Assembly (NCBI GenBank): GCA_903848275.1
Contig: CAINGB010000009.1
Location: 1-58,136, forward strand
DNA from: Candidatus Uhrbacteria bacterium
GTDB taxonomy: Bacteria > Patescibacteriota > Patescibacteriia > UBA9934
Reading direction: 5' to 3'
DNA: 58,136 bases
Shown here in pieces: positions 25,976 through 35,294 of the stretch; position 1 is the first letter of the stretch; every line of letters begins with the position of its first letter. The position numbers and the translations under genes are program-made. The notes beneath the pieces were generated by a model. The model saw nothing but the letters and a program-made list of their open reading frames with translations, ran no database searches and had not been told where the DNA came from.

Positions 25976-26862
25976 TGTGACTTTACCTCGCGTTGTTTAT
26001 AGTTCAGTTGGATAAAAGTACTGTATCAGTTTTTCAAGTGGTGTGTCGCCACCGATCCCTGCATGAGGCTTTACTGTGTTGTAGTAGTTCACGAAACGGA
26101 TCAATTCCTTCTTCCGATGCTCACGGTTTTTAAACACGGTTTTCGTGTGCCAGAGTTCCATGAGTGTCTTGATGACCCGTTCGGCTTTTCCATTCGTCTG
26201 TGGATGACGAACCTTTGTATGACGTTGTTCGATGCGGTTTTCCTTACAAACATTCATAAAAGCATGCGTTCCTTCGGTCCCCCGATATTCCGTTCCGTTA
26301 TCCGAATACGCAACCTCGATAGTGTACGGACACTCGTCAATGACCTGTTTCAAGAATGTTGCTGCAGATTCCTGTGTTTTGTTGGGTAGAATGGCTGCAA
26401 AGAGTTCTCGTGAGTAGTCGTCGATGCCGACGAAGAGATACTCTCGCTGCTCCATGACGACCTCTCCATGAAGGAGCGGAAGGCGTTTTGTGTCAAAATG
26501 GACCATCTCTCCTGGATATTCTTTGTTGTATCTTTTTGCTTGCTTTTTGAGCTTTTCTTCTAATTTCTGTTCGATCTTTGCAAGTCGTCGTAAACCATAC
26601 TCGATGACCCGATACCGAACGTTCGTGCTGTTATGCACCGTGAAGTCGTTTGCACGACCACGCCGAAGAATCTTATAAATGGTCGGAGGGGTGATGTGAT
26701 ATTTCCGTTGTAAATCTACGATCCGTAGCTTCTTCTCATGTCGATCTGTAAAGATTTCTTTGCGTTGGAACGGCGTCAGTCTCGTCTTTTTGTGGATAGT
26801 CATACGTTGGTAAACAGTGTGCCACAGGGCTACGACTGTATACAACGCGGTGAAAAGTCACA
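25976..26862 (-). mobile_element. IS481-like insertion sequence (887 bp)
   Basis: The ends are imperfect inverted repeats starting TGTGACTTT; 22 of the first 27 bases match. Both sides carry the same 7 bases CATAAGC (25969-25975 and 26863-26869), a clean target duplication. The element holds one transposase gene on the minus strand and sits inside a dehydroquinate-synthase-like gene. The intact duplication and open frame suggest recent insertion. Confidence 0.95.
25997..26803 (-). CDS. IS481-family transposase (DDE)
   Basis: The 268-residue protein has an N-terminal helix-turn-helix (TPFQRKEIFTDRHEKKLRIV, about 10-45) and an rve-type integrase core. DDE residues are seen in VHFDTKRLP (first Asp), VAYSDNGTEYRG (second Asp) and NGKAERVIKTLME (Glu). 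The C-terminal FVNYYNTVKPHAGIGGDTPL matches the family end. ATG 26803 is chosen because the fold starts there and the longer frame (to 26845) lies in the IS end. Confidence 0.92.
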   Translation of the reverse strand: MTIHKKTRLTPFQRKEIFTDRHEKKLRIVDLQRKYHITPPTIYKILRRGRANDFTVHNSTNVRYRVIEYGLRRLAKIEQKLEEKLKKQAKRYNKEYPGEMVHFDTKRLPLLHGEVVMEQREYLFVGIDDYSRELFAAILPNKTQESAATFLKQVIDECPYTIEVAYSDNGTEYRGTEGTHAFMNVCKENRIEQRHTKVRHPQTNGKAERVIKTLMELWHTKTVFKNREHRKKELIRFVNYYNTVKPHAGIGGDTPLEKLIQYFYPTEL

Positions 26863-27317
26863 CATAAGCATACGTATAAAAGTTTCTACGAGCCGAATCG
26901 CATTTTGATTGATCCACGTTTTCTTGAATTATTGCCGGACAAACAGATCGCCATTGGCCTGGGCGAGGTTATTAAACATGGTGTGTACCAGTCGCGCGCT
27001 CTTTTGGAGTATCTCATTTCAAATGATTTTCATCCGCAGACTGACAAAGATAGTTTGCTTAAGGCTATCCTATGGGCAGCTGCACTCAAAGAAGTTTGTC
27101 TAAATATTGACCCTGACGAAACAACGGATGGTTCTCATATCATCATGCGGGGCGGGCATGAGGTATCCGATAAAATCGAAGAGTCGTCGCATTTTCAAAT
27201 TCCGCACGGCACAGCTGTGGCGATTGCCGTATACGAAGAAATGTCACAAAAAAGTTCTGAGCTGATGCCATTGCTAGATGCCTGCTACAGGAAGTTTTCT
27301 ATACCTACCAAAAATTC

Positions 27318-28634
27318 CTAACGAGTCACGGATCCATCTTTTATAAACAGTTGGGATTTAATATGACCGAGTAAATCCCTTTTTTCATCCTTTGAGCCTT
27401 CTTTCAGAATATATTTAGCGCACGCATAGACATCGATGTCTGGCATAATTTCTGCGACTTTAGCGGTCGCCACATGTCCTCCGAGACTCGAAATCATCTT
27501 CGTAAGCCGATCAACTTCCTGCTTGATACGTTCTACTGCCGCGAGTTTGTTGATGTCTACCTTGTCGATGATTTTGTAGAGTTGATTGAGAAGTTCCTCC
27601 TCGCGTATATACGGCTGTTTGCAACCCGTCATCCAACGCTTCATGCATCCGTAGTAGACGTAGCGTTTTGTTGTTCCGTCCTTGAGCCGTTTCACTTTTT
27701 GATCGGCACTGATGCCCGATCCGCACACGCCGCATTTGAAGATTCTCGTGAATGCGAATTCGTGAGTTCCGGGCATCGCCTTGGGGGCGCACTTCATGAC
27801 TTCTTGAACCTTATCGTAAGTTTCTTTCGTAATGAGTGCCTCGTGTTTTCCGTCGTACCATTTGCCGCTTCCTTGCGGAAATTCGTACCGACCAGTGTAG
27901 AACGAGTTGTCCATCATGCGATAAATCATACTGAGCGTCACTTGTTTGCCTTTGCGTGTCGTCAATTTCATTTCGTCGTCGAGCCATCGTTTTACACTGC
28001 GCCCAGTCCAGCCTTCGTAGGCGACTTTGTGAAATGCTTCCTTAATGATCGGTCCGCGCACGGGGTCCATAAAGATTTTGCACGTGCCTTTTTCCGCGTA
28101 TTTGTCGTGTAGATATCCGAGCGGTGACATGTTCGGTCGAAAACCCATCTCGATTTTCGCACGGAATCCGCGTTTCACGTTCACACCCTTGTTGTCATTC
28201 TCTAGCTTCGCCTGTCCGCACATCATCATGAGCATGAACTTGTCGCTCGGTGAATTTGTAAATCTCGTACCGTGCGTAAGGATTTCTCGAAGCAGTCCTT
28301 GATCCATAAGGTCGATCACCGTTCCGAGATCGCCCGCATTACGACTGATGCGATCCGCCGCCCATGTCAGAATCCCGTCGAATTTCTTTTCTCGAATGTC
28401 CTCAATTAAACGATTAAACTCCGGGCGTGACCCGGAGCTTTTTGCAGAGTGACTTTCTCGACGTACTTCGACAACATTCAAGCCGTCTCTCGCGGCCAGT
28501 TCAAGTGCCTCCTTGACCTGACTTTCGATTGACAATGCCTGACGCTCGTCATCCTCCGATGATTTTCTCGAGTAAAGGCAGTATTTGATCGGCACGACCT
28601 TCTCTGGTTCGTTGTTCGTGTTTTGTGCGTACAT
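27318..28634 (-). CDS. Large serine recombinase (site-specific integrase)
   Basis: 438 residues. The N-terminal resolvase domain shows YSRKSSEDDERQALSIESQ (catalytic Ser near residue 25) and WAADRISRN (active-site Arg region). The recombinase domain follows with GYLHDKYAEKG and GRSVKRWLDDE. A zinc ribbon is given by FKCGVCGSG and GCMKRWMTGC, and a coiled coil by AAVERIKQEVDRLTKMI. This is the architecture of phage-type large serine integrases. The start is preceded by AAGGAG. Its stop overlaps the truncated cyclase gene, consistent with an attachment-site junction. Confidence 0.93.
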   Translation of the reverse strand: MYAQNTNNEPEKVVPIKYCLYSRKSSEDDERQALSIESQVKEALELAARDGLNVVEVRRESHSAKSSGSRPEFNRLIEDIREKKFDGILTWAADRISRNAGDLGTVIDLMDQGLLREILTHGTRFTNSPSDKFMLMMMCGQAKLENDNKGVNVKRGFRAKIEMGFRPNMSPLGYLHDKYAEKGTCKIFMDPVRGPIIKEAFHKVAYEGWTGRSVKRWLDDEMKLTTRKGKQVTLSMIYRMMDNSFYTGRYEFPQGSGKWYDGKHEALITKETYDKVQEVMKCAPKAMPGTHEFAFTRIFKCGVCGSGISADQKVKRLKDGTTKRYVYYGCMKRWMTGCKQPYIREEELLNQLYKIIDKVDINKLAAVERIKQEVDRLTKMISSLGGHVATAKVAEIMPDIDVYACAKYILKEGSKDEKRDLLGHIKSQLFIKDGSVTR

Positions 28635-28673
28635 AAGTTTTGTTTACTCCTTATGACCCACACACTACCGCGT

Positions 28674-28687
28674 CTGTCCCGGGTGCC
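28674..28687. repeat. Partial copy of the tRNA-Asn 3' end
   Basis: CTGTCCCGGGTGCC matches tRNA-Asn bases 23623-23636 at 13 of 14 positions in the same orientation. It could be an old attachment-site half. It lies in the 139-base gap between the recombinase and the next gene. Confidence 0.35.
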
Positions 28688-28773
28688 TAGCCCATGGAAG
28701 GAGGTAACTTAAATCCATCAAATACCACTCAAAATTGCCACAAGACGTGAGTTTTGAGACAATACCGTCACTT

Positions 28774-29709
28774 ATGTCTCTTCTTCGTATTAACGGCGAT
28801 AAGCTCCAACAAATCCAAGAAACCGAGCTGAAGCTTGAGAAGGATTTGCAAAAGCTGACGGAACAGAACCTTGAAACGGTTTTTGGTCTTCAGTTTGTTT
28901 CGACCGAATTTGCCCTCAATAATCTTCGCATCGATACGTTGGCGTACGATACCGAGACAGCATCTTTCGTGATCATCGAATACAAGCGCGACCGAAGTTT
29001 CAGTGTTATTGATCAGGGTTTTGCCTATTTGGCACTCATGTTGAATAACAAGGCAGATTTCATTTTGGAATACAACGAAAAAATCGGTACCAGTCTTCGT
29101 CGCGATGACATTGATTGGTCGCAGAGCCGCGTGTTGTTTATCGCTCAAAGCTTCACTGCTCACCAGCTCCAAGCGATCAATTTTAAAGATTTGCCTATCG
29201 AGCTCTGGGAAGCGAAGAAATATAGCGACGACCTCATCTCTTTCAATCTCATCAAGGCTTTACAGTCCGCCGAATCAATCAACACTGTATCGCACAACGA
29301 AGTTGTTTCGACGGTGAGCAAAGAAGTCGAAGCGGTTTCCGCTGAAGAAGTCTTTGCCCGAGCAAAGGACGACATCAATGATCTTTCTCAAGAATTGCGT
29401 CGACGCATTTTTGAGGTAGATACTCGTTTTCAGGAAAAAGCCACGAAGCGATACGTCGCCTACAAAATCGGTTGGAGAAATATTATCTCCATTGAGCCGG
29501 TTACTGGACGCCTTAACGTGACTTTCACTCGTACACGTCCAGAGGATCTCAATGATCCCGAAAGCAAAGCCAAACTCCGTAATAAATCCCTAGAACACTA
29601 CAATCAATATCTCACCGATGTAAGTGTTGCCGAACCAAGCGATGTAGACTACGTCATTTCACTTTTGAAACAAGTACTTGCGCGATTCCAAAAGGAAGAG
29701 ATCATCTAG
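28774..29709 (+). CDS. DUF5655-type protein with PD-(D/E)XK-like nuclease core
   Basis: The 311-residue protein begins MSLLRINGDKLQQIQETELK, the usual start of this family. The nuclease signature is LRIDTLAYD (Asp54) followed by VIIEYKRD (Glu69-x-Lys71), then a helix QGFAYLALML. The C-terminal ~110 residues (LRRRIFEVDTRFQEKATKRY onward) match the DUF5655 domain. Such proteins are common in genomic islands and near R-M genes. A TTG 39 bases upstream extends the frame, but the ATG at 28774 fits the family. It converges on hsdR with a shared terminator. Confidence 0.78.
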   Translation: MSLLRINGDKLQQIQETELKLEKDLQKLTEQNLETVFGLQFVSTEFALNNLRIDTLAYDTETASFVIIEYKRDRSFSVIDQGFAYLALMLNNKADFILEYNEKIGTSLRRDDIDWSQSRVLFIAQSFTAHQLQAINFKDLPIELWEAKKYSDDLISFNLIKALQSAESINTVSHNEVVSTVSKEVEAVSAEEVFARAKDDINDLSQELRRRIFEVDTRFQEKATKRYVAYKIGWRNIISIEPVTGRLNVTFTRTRPEDLNDPESKAKLRNKSLEHYNQYLTDVSVAEPSDVDYVISLLKQVLARFQKEEII

Positions 29710-29721
29710 CTCTCTGGACAC

Positions 29722-29752
29722 AAAAACCAGCGCATAAAAACGCTGGTTTTTT
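29722..29752. terminator. Bidirectional terminator between the DUF5655 gene and hsdR
   Basis: AAAAACCAGCG and CGCTGGTTTTTT pair around an eight-base loop, serving both convergent transcripts. Confidence 0.85.
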
Positions 29753-29760
29753 GTATCTGA

Positions 29761-32715
29761 CTATTTATGTTCGTTGACCGACTTTACAACGTGATCGAAC
29801 ATCTTTTCGCCGAAGTATGCCTTCAAGTCTGGATTCTTATCGAGCTTCTTATAGAAGTCGAAATGACGATTGAGCATTTCCACGAGTTCTTGACCAAGCA
29901 CCTCGTCAAACTTGATCTTCGCCGTATCACGGGCGTTGTTCTTAATAGAACCCTGCAACATCGGGTTATTCGCTAATCGTTCACCAAGCTGATTCGTGAT
30001 AACAACGTCTTCAAGTGAGAATTCTGTCCCGAAGCGGTCATTGATATCGGTGATGATTTTCGAGAGGCGATCTTGCTCCTTCACTTCTTCACTTCGTGTG
30101 CCGCTTTGCATCGGTTCGAGCGAGCCTTGCTCGTCCTCAAGACGAATCGCATCCTGACCACGGTGCACAATTTTGTATGATTCCATATCGACACTATCTA
30201 GCACTTCCGTCGGTAATTCCTCCTTGATTCGTGGGAGCTTCTTCAACAAAAGGCGCGTGAATGTGTAGAGCTTTTCCAGCTCTGAGCTTTCGTACGGGAT
30301 AATCTGCGAAGCAAACGCGTAACGACGAACGAAGTCCGTACACTTCTTTCGGAAGTCCTCCTGTTCCTGTGGAAGACAGTCTTCGAATTGCTGAACAGTT
30401 GCATCAAGAATGGCGTTGATCGTTGCCGGAGGAGCATTGTGGAACAGTTCTTGCACGAATCCGTCCACCTCGTGTTGCGTGAAAAGTTTGAACGAATACA
30501 AATCCCTTTCAAGATCATGGAGAATGTTCGGATCGGTACCTTCCGAGAGAACCGTTGTTGTGTAGTAAGGCTGGAATGACTCTTGAATATCACCCGCATC
30601 GTTTACGAAGTCGAGCACGAATACCTCATCCTTATCTGAAGTCGTACGATTCAATCGACTCAATGTCTGTACGGCACTGACTCCGCTCAACTTTTTATCG
30701 ACATACATGGAAGCCAGCAGAGGTTGATCGAACCCTGTCTGGAATTTTTCAGCGACAATGAGAAATTTGTACTCATTCTGTTCAAAAGTCTTTGCCGTAG
30801 TCGCTTCAGGAACACCGTTCATACCTCCTTCGGTATATTCAACCATCCCATCCTTTACCGTGCCCGAGAAAGCCACCAGAGCCCTGTAGGGATAGTTGTG
30901 TTCGCGCAGATAGGCATCCATGGCTATTTTGTACCGAACCGCGTGTAAACGCGATTTTGTCACAATCATCGCCTTTGCCTTGCCATGAATCTCCTTAGCA
31001 ATACGAGCACGGAAATGCTCAGCCATGATTTCCACTTTCTTCTGGATAGCATGCTCATGTTTCTCGACATAGCTAATCAAAAGACGTTGCGCCTTTTTCT
31101 TGTCGAATTCCGGATCATCCTCAACTTTCTTCAACAACGAAAAATATGCTTGATACGTTGTGTAATTCTTGAGTACGTCCAGAATGAATCGTTCCTCAAT
31201 GGCTTGTTTCATCGAATACAAACTGAACGGATAATACTTTCCGTCGATCGGGCTCTTTGTTCCGAACAGCTCCAGAGTTTTTTGTTTCGGAGTCGCTGTA
31301 AACGCAAAAAAGCTGATGTTGTCCGTTTTCACCTTTCGGCTGCGGAGCTTCTTCAGGATCATTTCTTCTGTCGTCTCAGGCTCTTCAGAATCCTGTTGCG
31401 CCGCTTCGTCGAGGCTAGACGTCGTCAGTGCTTCACGGAGATTCGCGGCTCCTTCGCCAGTCTGCGAAGAATGTGCCTCGTCGATAATCACCGCAAAGTT
31501 TTTCCCTGGGAGATTCCCAATCGAATCAACAATGAACGGAAACTTTTGAAGCGTAGTGATAACGATCTTCTCTCCGGTTTCTAACGCATCCTTCAGCTCC
31601 TGCGAGCCTTCGGTAATCGCCTTCACAACACCCGCGCGTTGCTCGAACTGCGTGACCGTATCCCGCAATTGGCGGTCGAGCACACGACGATCTGTAATCA
31701 CGAGAACGGTATCAAAGACCTTTTTGTCATCAGAGTTGTGTAACTCTGAAAGACGATGTGCCGCCCAGCCGATCGTATTGCTCTTGCCGCTACCCGCGCT
31801 GTGCTGAATGAGATAGTTCCGTCCCGCACCATTTTCTTTTGCATCTACGAGTAAACGCTGAACCGTATCGCGTTGGTGATAGCGAGGGAAGACAAGGGCT
31901 TCCTTGATGGTTTCCTTGCCTTTCTCGTCGGTACTCTTCAACTTTTGTAACGTGATGAATTTACCAATAAGTTCCAGAATACTCAGCTTCGTCCATACAT
32001 CCTCCCAAAGGTATGCCGTTTTGTATCCGCGGTCATTCGGCGGATTGCCAGAACCGCTGTTATATCCCTTGTTGAAAGGCAAAAAATACGTCTTGAGACC
32101 CGCGAGCTTTGTTGTCATGTACGCTTGATCCGCGTCCACGGCAAAGTGTGCCAAACATCGCTTGAAAGCCAAAAGAGGCTCTTTGTGGTCTCGATCCGTA
32201 CGGTATTGCTGAATTGCATTCCTGACCGTCTGTCCGCTCAGTTGATTCTTTAGTTCAATGGTGAAGATTGGGAGACCGTTCAAGAAAATAACGGTATCAA
32301 TGGAAAGATCGGGATTCTTTTCACTGTAATGCACCTGCCGCATGACGCTCAAGATATTTGCCTCATACAGACCCCGAGTTTCCTCGTTGATTCCAGAGTT
32401 CGGAGGGAAATATGCCATTTTAAAGCTCACACCATGATCGGTGAAACCGTTACGGAATACATCAAGCGCACCTCGTGTTTTCACTTCATCGGTCAACCGA
32501 CCAAACAAATGCTCATTCAATTCTTCTCCATGAATTTCTAACAGTTTCCCAACCGATTCGGGTTGCGTCGAGTCCAGAAACTCCAAAACCATCTCAGGAT
32601 CCAAACAAAGATTCTTGAGATAAAGTTGATTCGATTGCTTGCGATATCCGTTGGCATCGATGAGCTGTTTCTCGATGTACTCCTCGAAACCGATTTCTTT
32701 AGTGTTAGTTGGCAT
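29761..32715 (-). CDS. hsdR: Type I restriction enzyme HsdR (R subunit)
   Basis: 984 residues. The N-terminal nuclease shows LSIDTVIFLNGLPIFTIELKN (D...ExK-type motif). The motor has Walker A HSAGSGKSNT, IIDEAHSSQ (DEAH box), FTATPKQKT and the helicase C region with EKFQTGFDQPLL and SRLNRTTSDKDEVFVLDFVN. The C-terminal helical region binds the M subunits. HsdR translocates DNA and cuts unmethylated DNA far from the target site. Its start codon lies inside the 3' end of the reverse transcriptase gene (11 bases of overlap), so the two are tightly coupled. Confidence 0.95.
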   Translation of the reverse strand: MPTNTKEIGFEEYIEKQLIDANGYRKQSNQLYLKNLCLDPEMVLEFLDSTQPESVGKLLEIHGEELNEHLFGRLTDEVKTRGALDVFRNGFTDHGVSFKMAYFPPNSGINEETRGLYEANILSVMRQVHYSEKNPDLSIDTVIFLNGLPIFTIELKNQLSGQTVRNAIQQYRTDRDHKEPLLAFKRCLAHFAVDADQAYMTTKLAGLKTYFLPFNKGYNSGSGNPPNDRGYKTAYLWEDVWTKLSILELIGKFITLQKLKSTDEKGKETIKEALVFPRYHQRDTVQRLLVDAKENGAGRNYLIQHSAGSGKSNTIGWAAHRLSELHNSDDKKVFDTVLVITDRRVLDRQLRDTVTQFEQRAGVVKAITEGSQELKDALETGEKIVITTLQKFPFIVDSIGNLPGKNFAVIIDEAHSSQTGEGAANLREALTTSSLDEAAQQDSEEPETTEEMILKKLRSRKVKTDNISFFAFTATPKQKTLELFGTKSPIDGKYYPFSLYSMKQAIEERFILDVLKNYTTYQAYFSLLKKVEDDPEFDKKKAQRLLISYVEKHEHAIQKKVEIMAEHFRARIAKEIHGKAKAMIVTKSRLHAVRYKIAMDAYLREHNYPYRALVAFSGTVKDGMVEYTEGGMNGVPEATTAKTFEQNEYKFLIVAEKFQTGFDQPLLASMYVDKKLSGVSAVQTLSRLNRTTSDKDEVFVLDFVNDAGDIQESFQPYYTTTVLSEGTDPNILHDLERDLYSFKLFTQHEVDGFVQELFHNAPPATINAILDATVQQFEDCLPQEQEDFRKKCTDFVRRYAFASQIIPYESSELEKLYTFTRLLLKKLPRIKEELPTEVLDSVDMESYKIVHRGQDAIRLEDEQGSLEPMQSGTRSEEVKEQDRLSKIITDINDRFGTEFSLEDVVITNQLGERLANNPMLQGSIKNNARDTAKIKFDEVLGQELVEMLNRHFDFYKKLDKNPDLKAYFGEKMFDHVVKSVNEHK

Positions 32716-34075
32716 ATATTTTTCTTAGTGTAGCAATTCTTTTCTGTATTGCAGATGAATTTTTGTTGGTTGCTTTCATGAAAGCCATGACCTCGTAGTG
32801 GAATCCGTTGTGGAGTAGGCGTTCGGATAATCGATCTAGCGATGCCACGAAGTCATCCTTTTCCCTGTCGTGTAATCGCTCGTGAATTGCTGAAAATTGA
32901 TACGTTCTAGCGTCTTTAAGAAAATCGTCATCCAGATACCAGGAAAAAAGTTTAACTCTTTGAGAATAAGCGACTTTTTCCCAATTACAGGTTAAAGCAC
33001 GGTTCAGTAGTGGTAAACCACGAGCTTTTATTTTTTCTCGTTGGTCGCTGACGATTATCTTTGTCACCTCATCGATAAAATTATTTGATTTGTCCGGATC
33101 CTTGTTTGATCCAGGTTGAAGTAAGATATCAAACAGCTTATATGAACGGTACTCAATCATCTCATCAACAGTTCTGATGACCACCTTCTTTTGATTGATG
33201 GCTAAACCCAAAGCAAGCAGTTTTCTGGAAGCGCAGTAAATGACATGTTCAATTTGATCACGATTTTTTACAATGATTGCCTGGTCATCGGCGTATCGGA
33301 AATACTTTGCGCCAATTTCATCGCAAATTTTCTTGATGTAAATATCGTATTCTTGGAGATAAAAGTTCGCCAAAATTCGCGAGCAGTCAGACATGGCATC
33401 TTGTGGCAACCCTACCGTTTGAGGATTGTAATGATTGATCGACTTGTTCCAGAAATTTAGGAAATGAAAAAGAAGTGAAAGTTCATCACGATATTTCCCG
33501 TCAAAAACCTCTCCTATTTTACGTTTTAAAATGTCTAAATTAATCGAATCGTAAAAATTAGCGATATCTAACTCAACTACGTATCCCTCGCTGGATTCCT
33601 TCAGTGAAACGTAAAGTTTCGCGTTGAAATCCTTGTACGCGATATACCACGCCGTTGGCGAAAACGACCAAGACGGCATTGATACTGTTGGATCGAAAAG
33701 ATTTTCAATCTTTTTTTGTATTTCTACTTCTTCTGCATCTCTATAGTTTAAGCCACTGATGCTCCAGCCGCCGAAAGTATTTTCGGTTCTATTTCGAGCA
33801 AGTTTATGCTCGAGTCGAATGACGCAATAGTAATAAACGATGTAGTCCTTAATAGTAAAAACAGGAGAGATACGAGCAACACCAGATCCTTTGTTGTGAG
33901 CAATGTAAAATTCTGGCTTTACTGGATGATATGTTTTGCCTTTAATTTCCGTATAAACCAACTTCAAAAGTTCCTCTTTTTCTTGGTAGGAAGAGGGTGT
34001 GTTAAGAGGCAAATTCTGGAATGCTTTCCAAAATTTACGCCCAAAAATCTTTTTGAATGATTTATAGCCGATCAT
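32705..34075 (-). CDS. Reverse transcriptase inside the type I R-M operon
   Basis: 456 residues. RT motifs: GSGVARISPVFTIKDYIVYY (fingers), YVVELDIANFYDSINLDIL (motif A, Asp170), GLPQDAMSDCSRILANFYL (motif B region) and YFRYADDQAIIV (YxDD, residues 261-264), then LAINQKKVVIR. All catalytic aspartates are kept. The last ~150 residues are helical with no nuclease, maturase or other domain that I can see. It fits the broad group of non-retron, non-intron defence-type bacterial RTs, but the exact class cannot be set without a search. It lies six bases after hsdS and overlaps hsdR, so it belongs to the operon. No intron or retron RNA is evident beside it. Confidence 0.9.
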   Translation of the reverse strand: MIGYKSFKKIFGRKFWKAFQNLPLNTPSSYQEKEELLKLVYTEIKGKTYHPVKPEFYIAHNKGSGVARISPVFTIKDYIVYYYCVIRLEHKLARNRTENTFGGWSISGLNYRDAEEVEIQKKIENLFDPTVSMPSWSFSPTAWYIAYKDFNAKLYVSLKESSEGYVVELDIANFYDSINLDILKRKIGEVFDGKYRDELSLLFHFLNFWNKSINHYNPQTVGLPQDAMSDCSRILANFYLQEYDIYIKKICDEIGAKYFRYADDQAIIVKNRDQIEHVIYCASRKLLALGLAINQKKVVIRTVDEMIEYRSYKLFDILLQPGSNKDPDKSNNFIDEVTKIIVSDQREKIKARGLPLLNRALTCNWEKVAYSQRVKLFSWYLDDDFLKDARTYQFSAIHERLHDREKDDFVASLDRLSERLLHNGFHYEVMAFMKATNKNSSAIQKRIATLRKIYAN

Positions 34076-34081
34076 GTATTT

Positions 34082-35293
34082 CTATGTACCGCTCACTGAC
34101 TTCACAATGAGCGATTCACGGTACTCAATCAGTAACTTGCATGATCTAATGATGCGATCCGTCGCAGCATCTATCTTTTTTAGTGTTTGGTTTAATTCGG
34201 TAATAATTCGTTTTTGTTCACATAGAGACGGGAGAGGAATCTCTGTATTGGCTACTGATGCGTGGTCAAGGCTTTCGACTGTTGCGCCTAGTTTGCGCCA
34301 CTTATTAAGCAAGTTAGTTACGTTACCGTCTACAAAATAACGCAGATATTCTGGGTCTACTGCGTCGTTTGTAATCAGCACCTTAATGTCCTGATTCACT
34401 GCAACGCTAACTTCATTAACAGCAGTGGGAAGTGAATGTCTTAAAATTCCTGAACGGTATACCAAGAGCCATGATCGCGGTGGAATCAACATTCCAGCAG
34501 TGTTAGCGAGGCCTAATTCCGTGATCGTATCTTCGGTGGTTCTAATCACCTCGCTCTTCATATCTTTCGGCGATACCCAAGGAATAGATCCGTTCCAATA
34601 GTTTAAGTTTGCCGTTTCTGGAGTGCCACCACTATAAAAGTGTCCGAGATGTTTAAGTTTTTTAATCTTCCAATCCGCTGGAACCTTCCCAATCCATTCC
34701 ACACCGCTCTCAATATATTCAACACTTTTATCTAAACCCCGCGTGACGGCATGATGGATGATGGCTACGCGTTGCTCTTTAAGTATTCCAATAAGTAATC
34801 TTTTCTGTTCGATCAACCGTGCAATAGATTCCGAATCAGTATCCAGCTTCTTCGCTACCTTTAATTGATCAACCAGCGAAGGAAGATCAATTTTTTGATC
34901 GCCAATAAAAGTCCAATTAGCGCGAGGCATTTTAGAACCGTAAGTCGAATTATCTACGGCCTTAATGAAGTCGTCAGCTCGCAACCGATAGGCTAAGAAC
35001 GCTGGGCTAACCTTCTCTTTTTTTGAATTGAGGACTAGCAGTTCTCCAGTACAAACTCCTTCGTTCTTTGCCAATACAACTTTTGCAAGATAAGGGCGAA
35101 GCTTCCCAAATAAAACGTCATCTTTTTGGTAGTAACTAGTAACACCATCGGAAACGATTGGGGTTTCCGACTCGATAATTTTACCGGTGCCACTCTCAAT
35201 ATTTTCCAGCCCAAGATACGACAATCCGTCTTCAGATTGACCTCGAGTACCCCTGAGCGGGGCAATGTATTTGATCTTTATAGATTCGCTCAT
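34082..35293 (-). CDS. hsdS: Type I R-M specificity subunit HsdS
   Basis: 403 residues with two target-recognition domains (about 10-140 and 200-345), each followed by a conserved helix. TRD1 ends with PRANWTFIGDQKIDLPSL...IARLIEQKRLLIGILKEQRVA, TRD2 with VANTEIPLPSLCEQKRIITELN and the RESLIVKSVSGT end. The start of TRD2 is GVEWIGKVPADWKIKKLK, typical of HsdS. It decides which bipartite DNA sequence the complex methylates or cuts. The ATG at 35293 directly follows hsdM (stop 35295). Confidence 0.93.
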   Translation of the reverse strand: MSESIKIKYIAPLRGTRGQSEDGLSYLGLENIESGTGKIIESETPIVSDGVTSYYQKDDVLFGKLRPYLAKVVLAKNEGVCTGELLVLNSKKEKVSPAFLAYRLRADDFIKAVDNSTYGSKMPRANWTFIGDQKIDLPSLVDQLKVAKKLDTDSESIARLIEQKRLLIGILKEQRVAIIHHAVTRGLDKSVEYIESGVEWIGKVPADWKIKKLKHLGHFYSGGTPETANLNYWNGSIPWVSPKDMKSEVIRTTEDTITELGLANTAGMLIPPRSWLLVYRSGILRHSLPTAVNEVSVAVNQDIKVLITNDAVDPEYLRYFVDGNVTNLLNKWRKLGATVESLDHASVANTEIPLPSLCEQKRIITELNQTLKKIDAATDRIIRSCKLLIEYRESLIVKSVSGT

Positions 35294-35294
35294 A

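Larger units (their letters stand above)
25453..27321 (+). pseudogene. 3-dehydroquinate-synthase-like cyclase, split by an IS and truncated at the 3' end
   Basis: The N-terminal part (25453-25975) ends in IGGKVRANEIKDG, the family's catalytic Lys region. The C-terminal part (26870-27321) continues LIDPRFLELLP and GLGEVIKHGVY, the usual metal and substrate motifs. Removing the IS and one copy of the 7-bp duplication restores a single frame across the junction (KDGLYHK-HTYKSFYE). Without the IS the protein would be ~325 residues; true DHQ synthases are ~350 and extend about 70 residues past the GLP-like position. Here the frame stops at 27321, one base past the end of the serine recombinase gene, so the tail was probably lost when that element arrived. 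Confidence 0.85.

Noticed and set aside
28692-28748. 18-codon frame after a perfect GGAGGT site
   Set aside because: The ribosome-binding sequence is inside the frame, not before it, and the frame is not supported otherwise.
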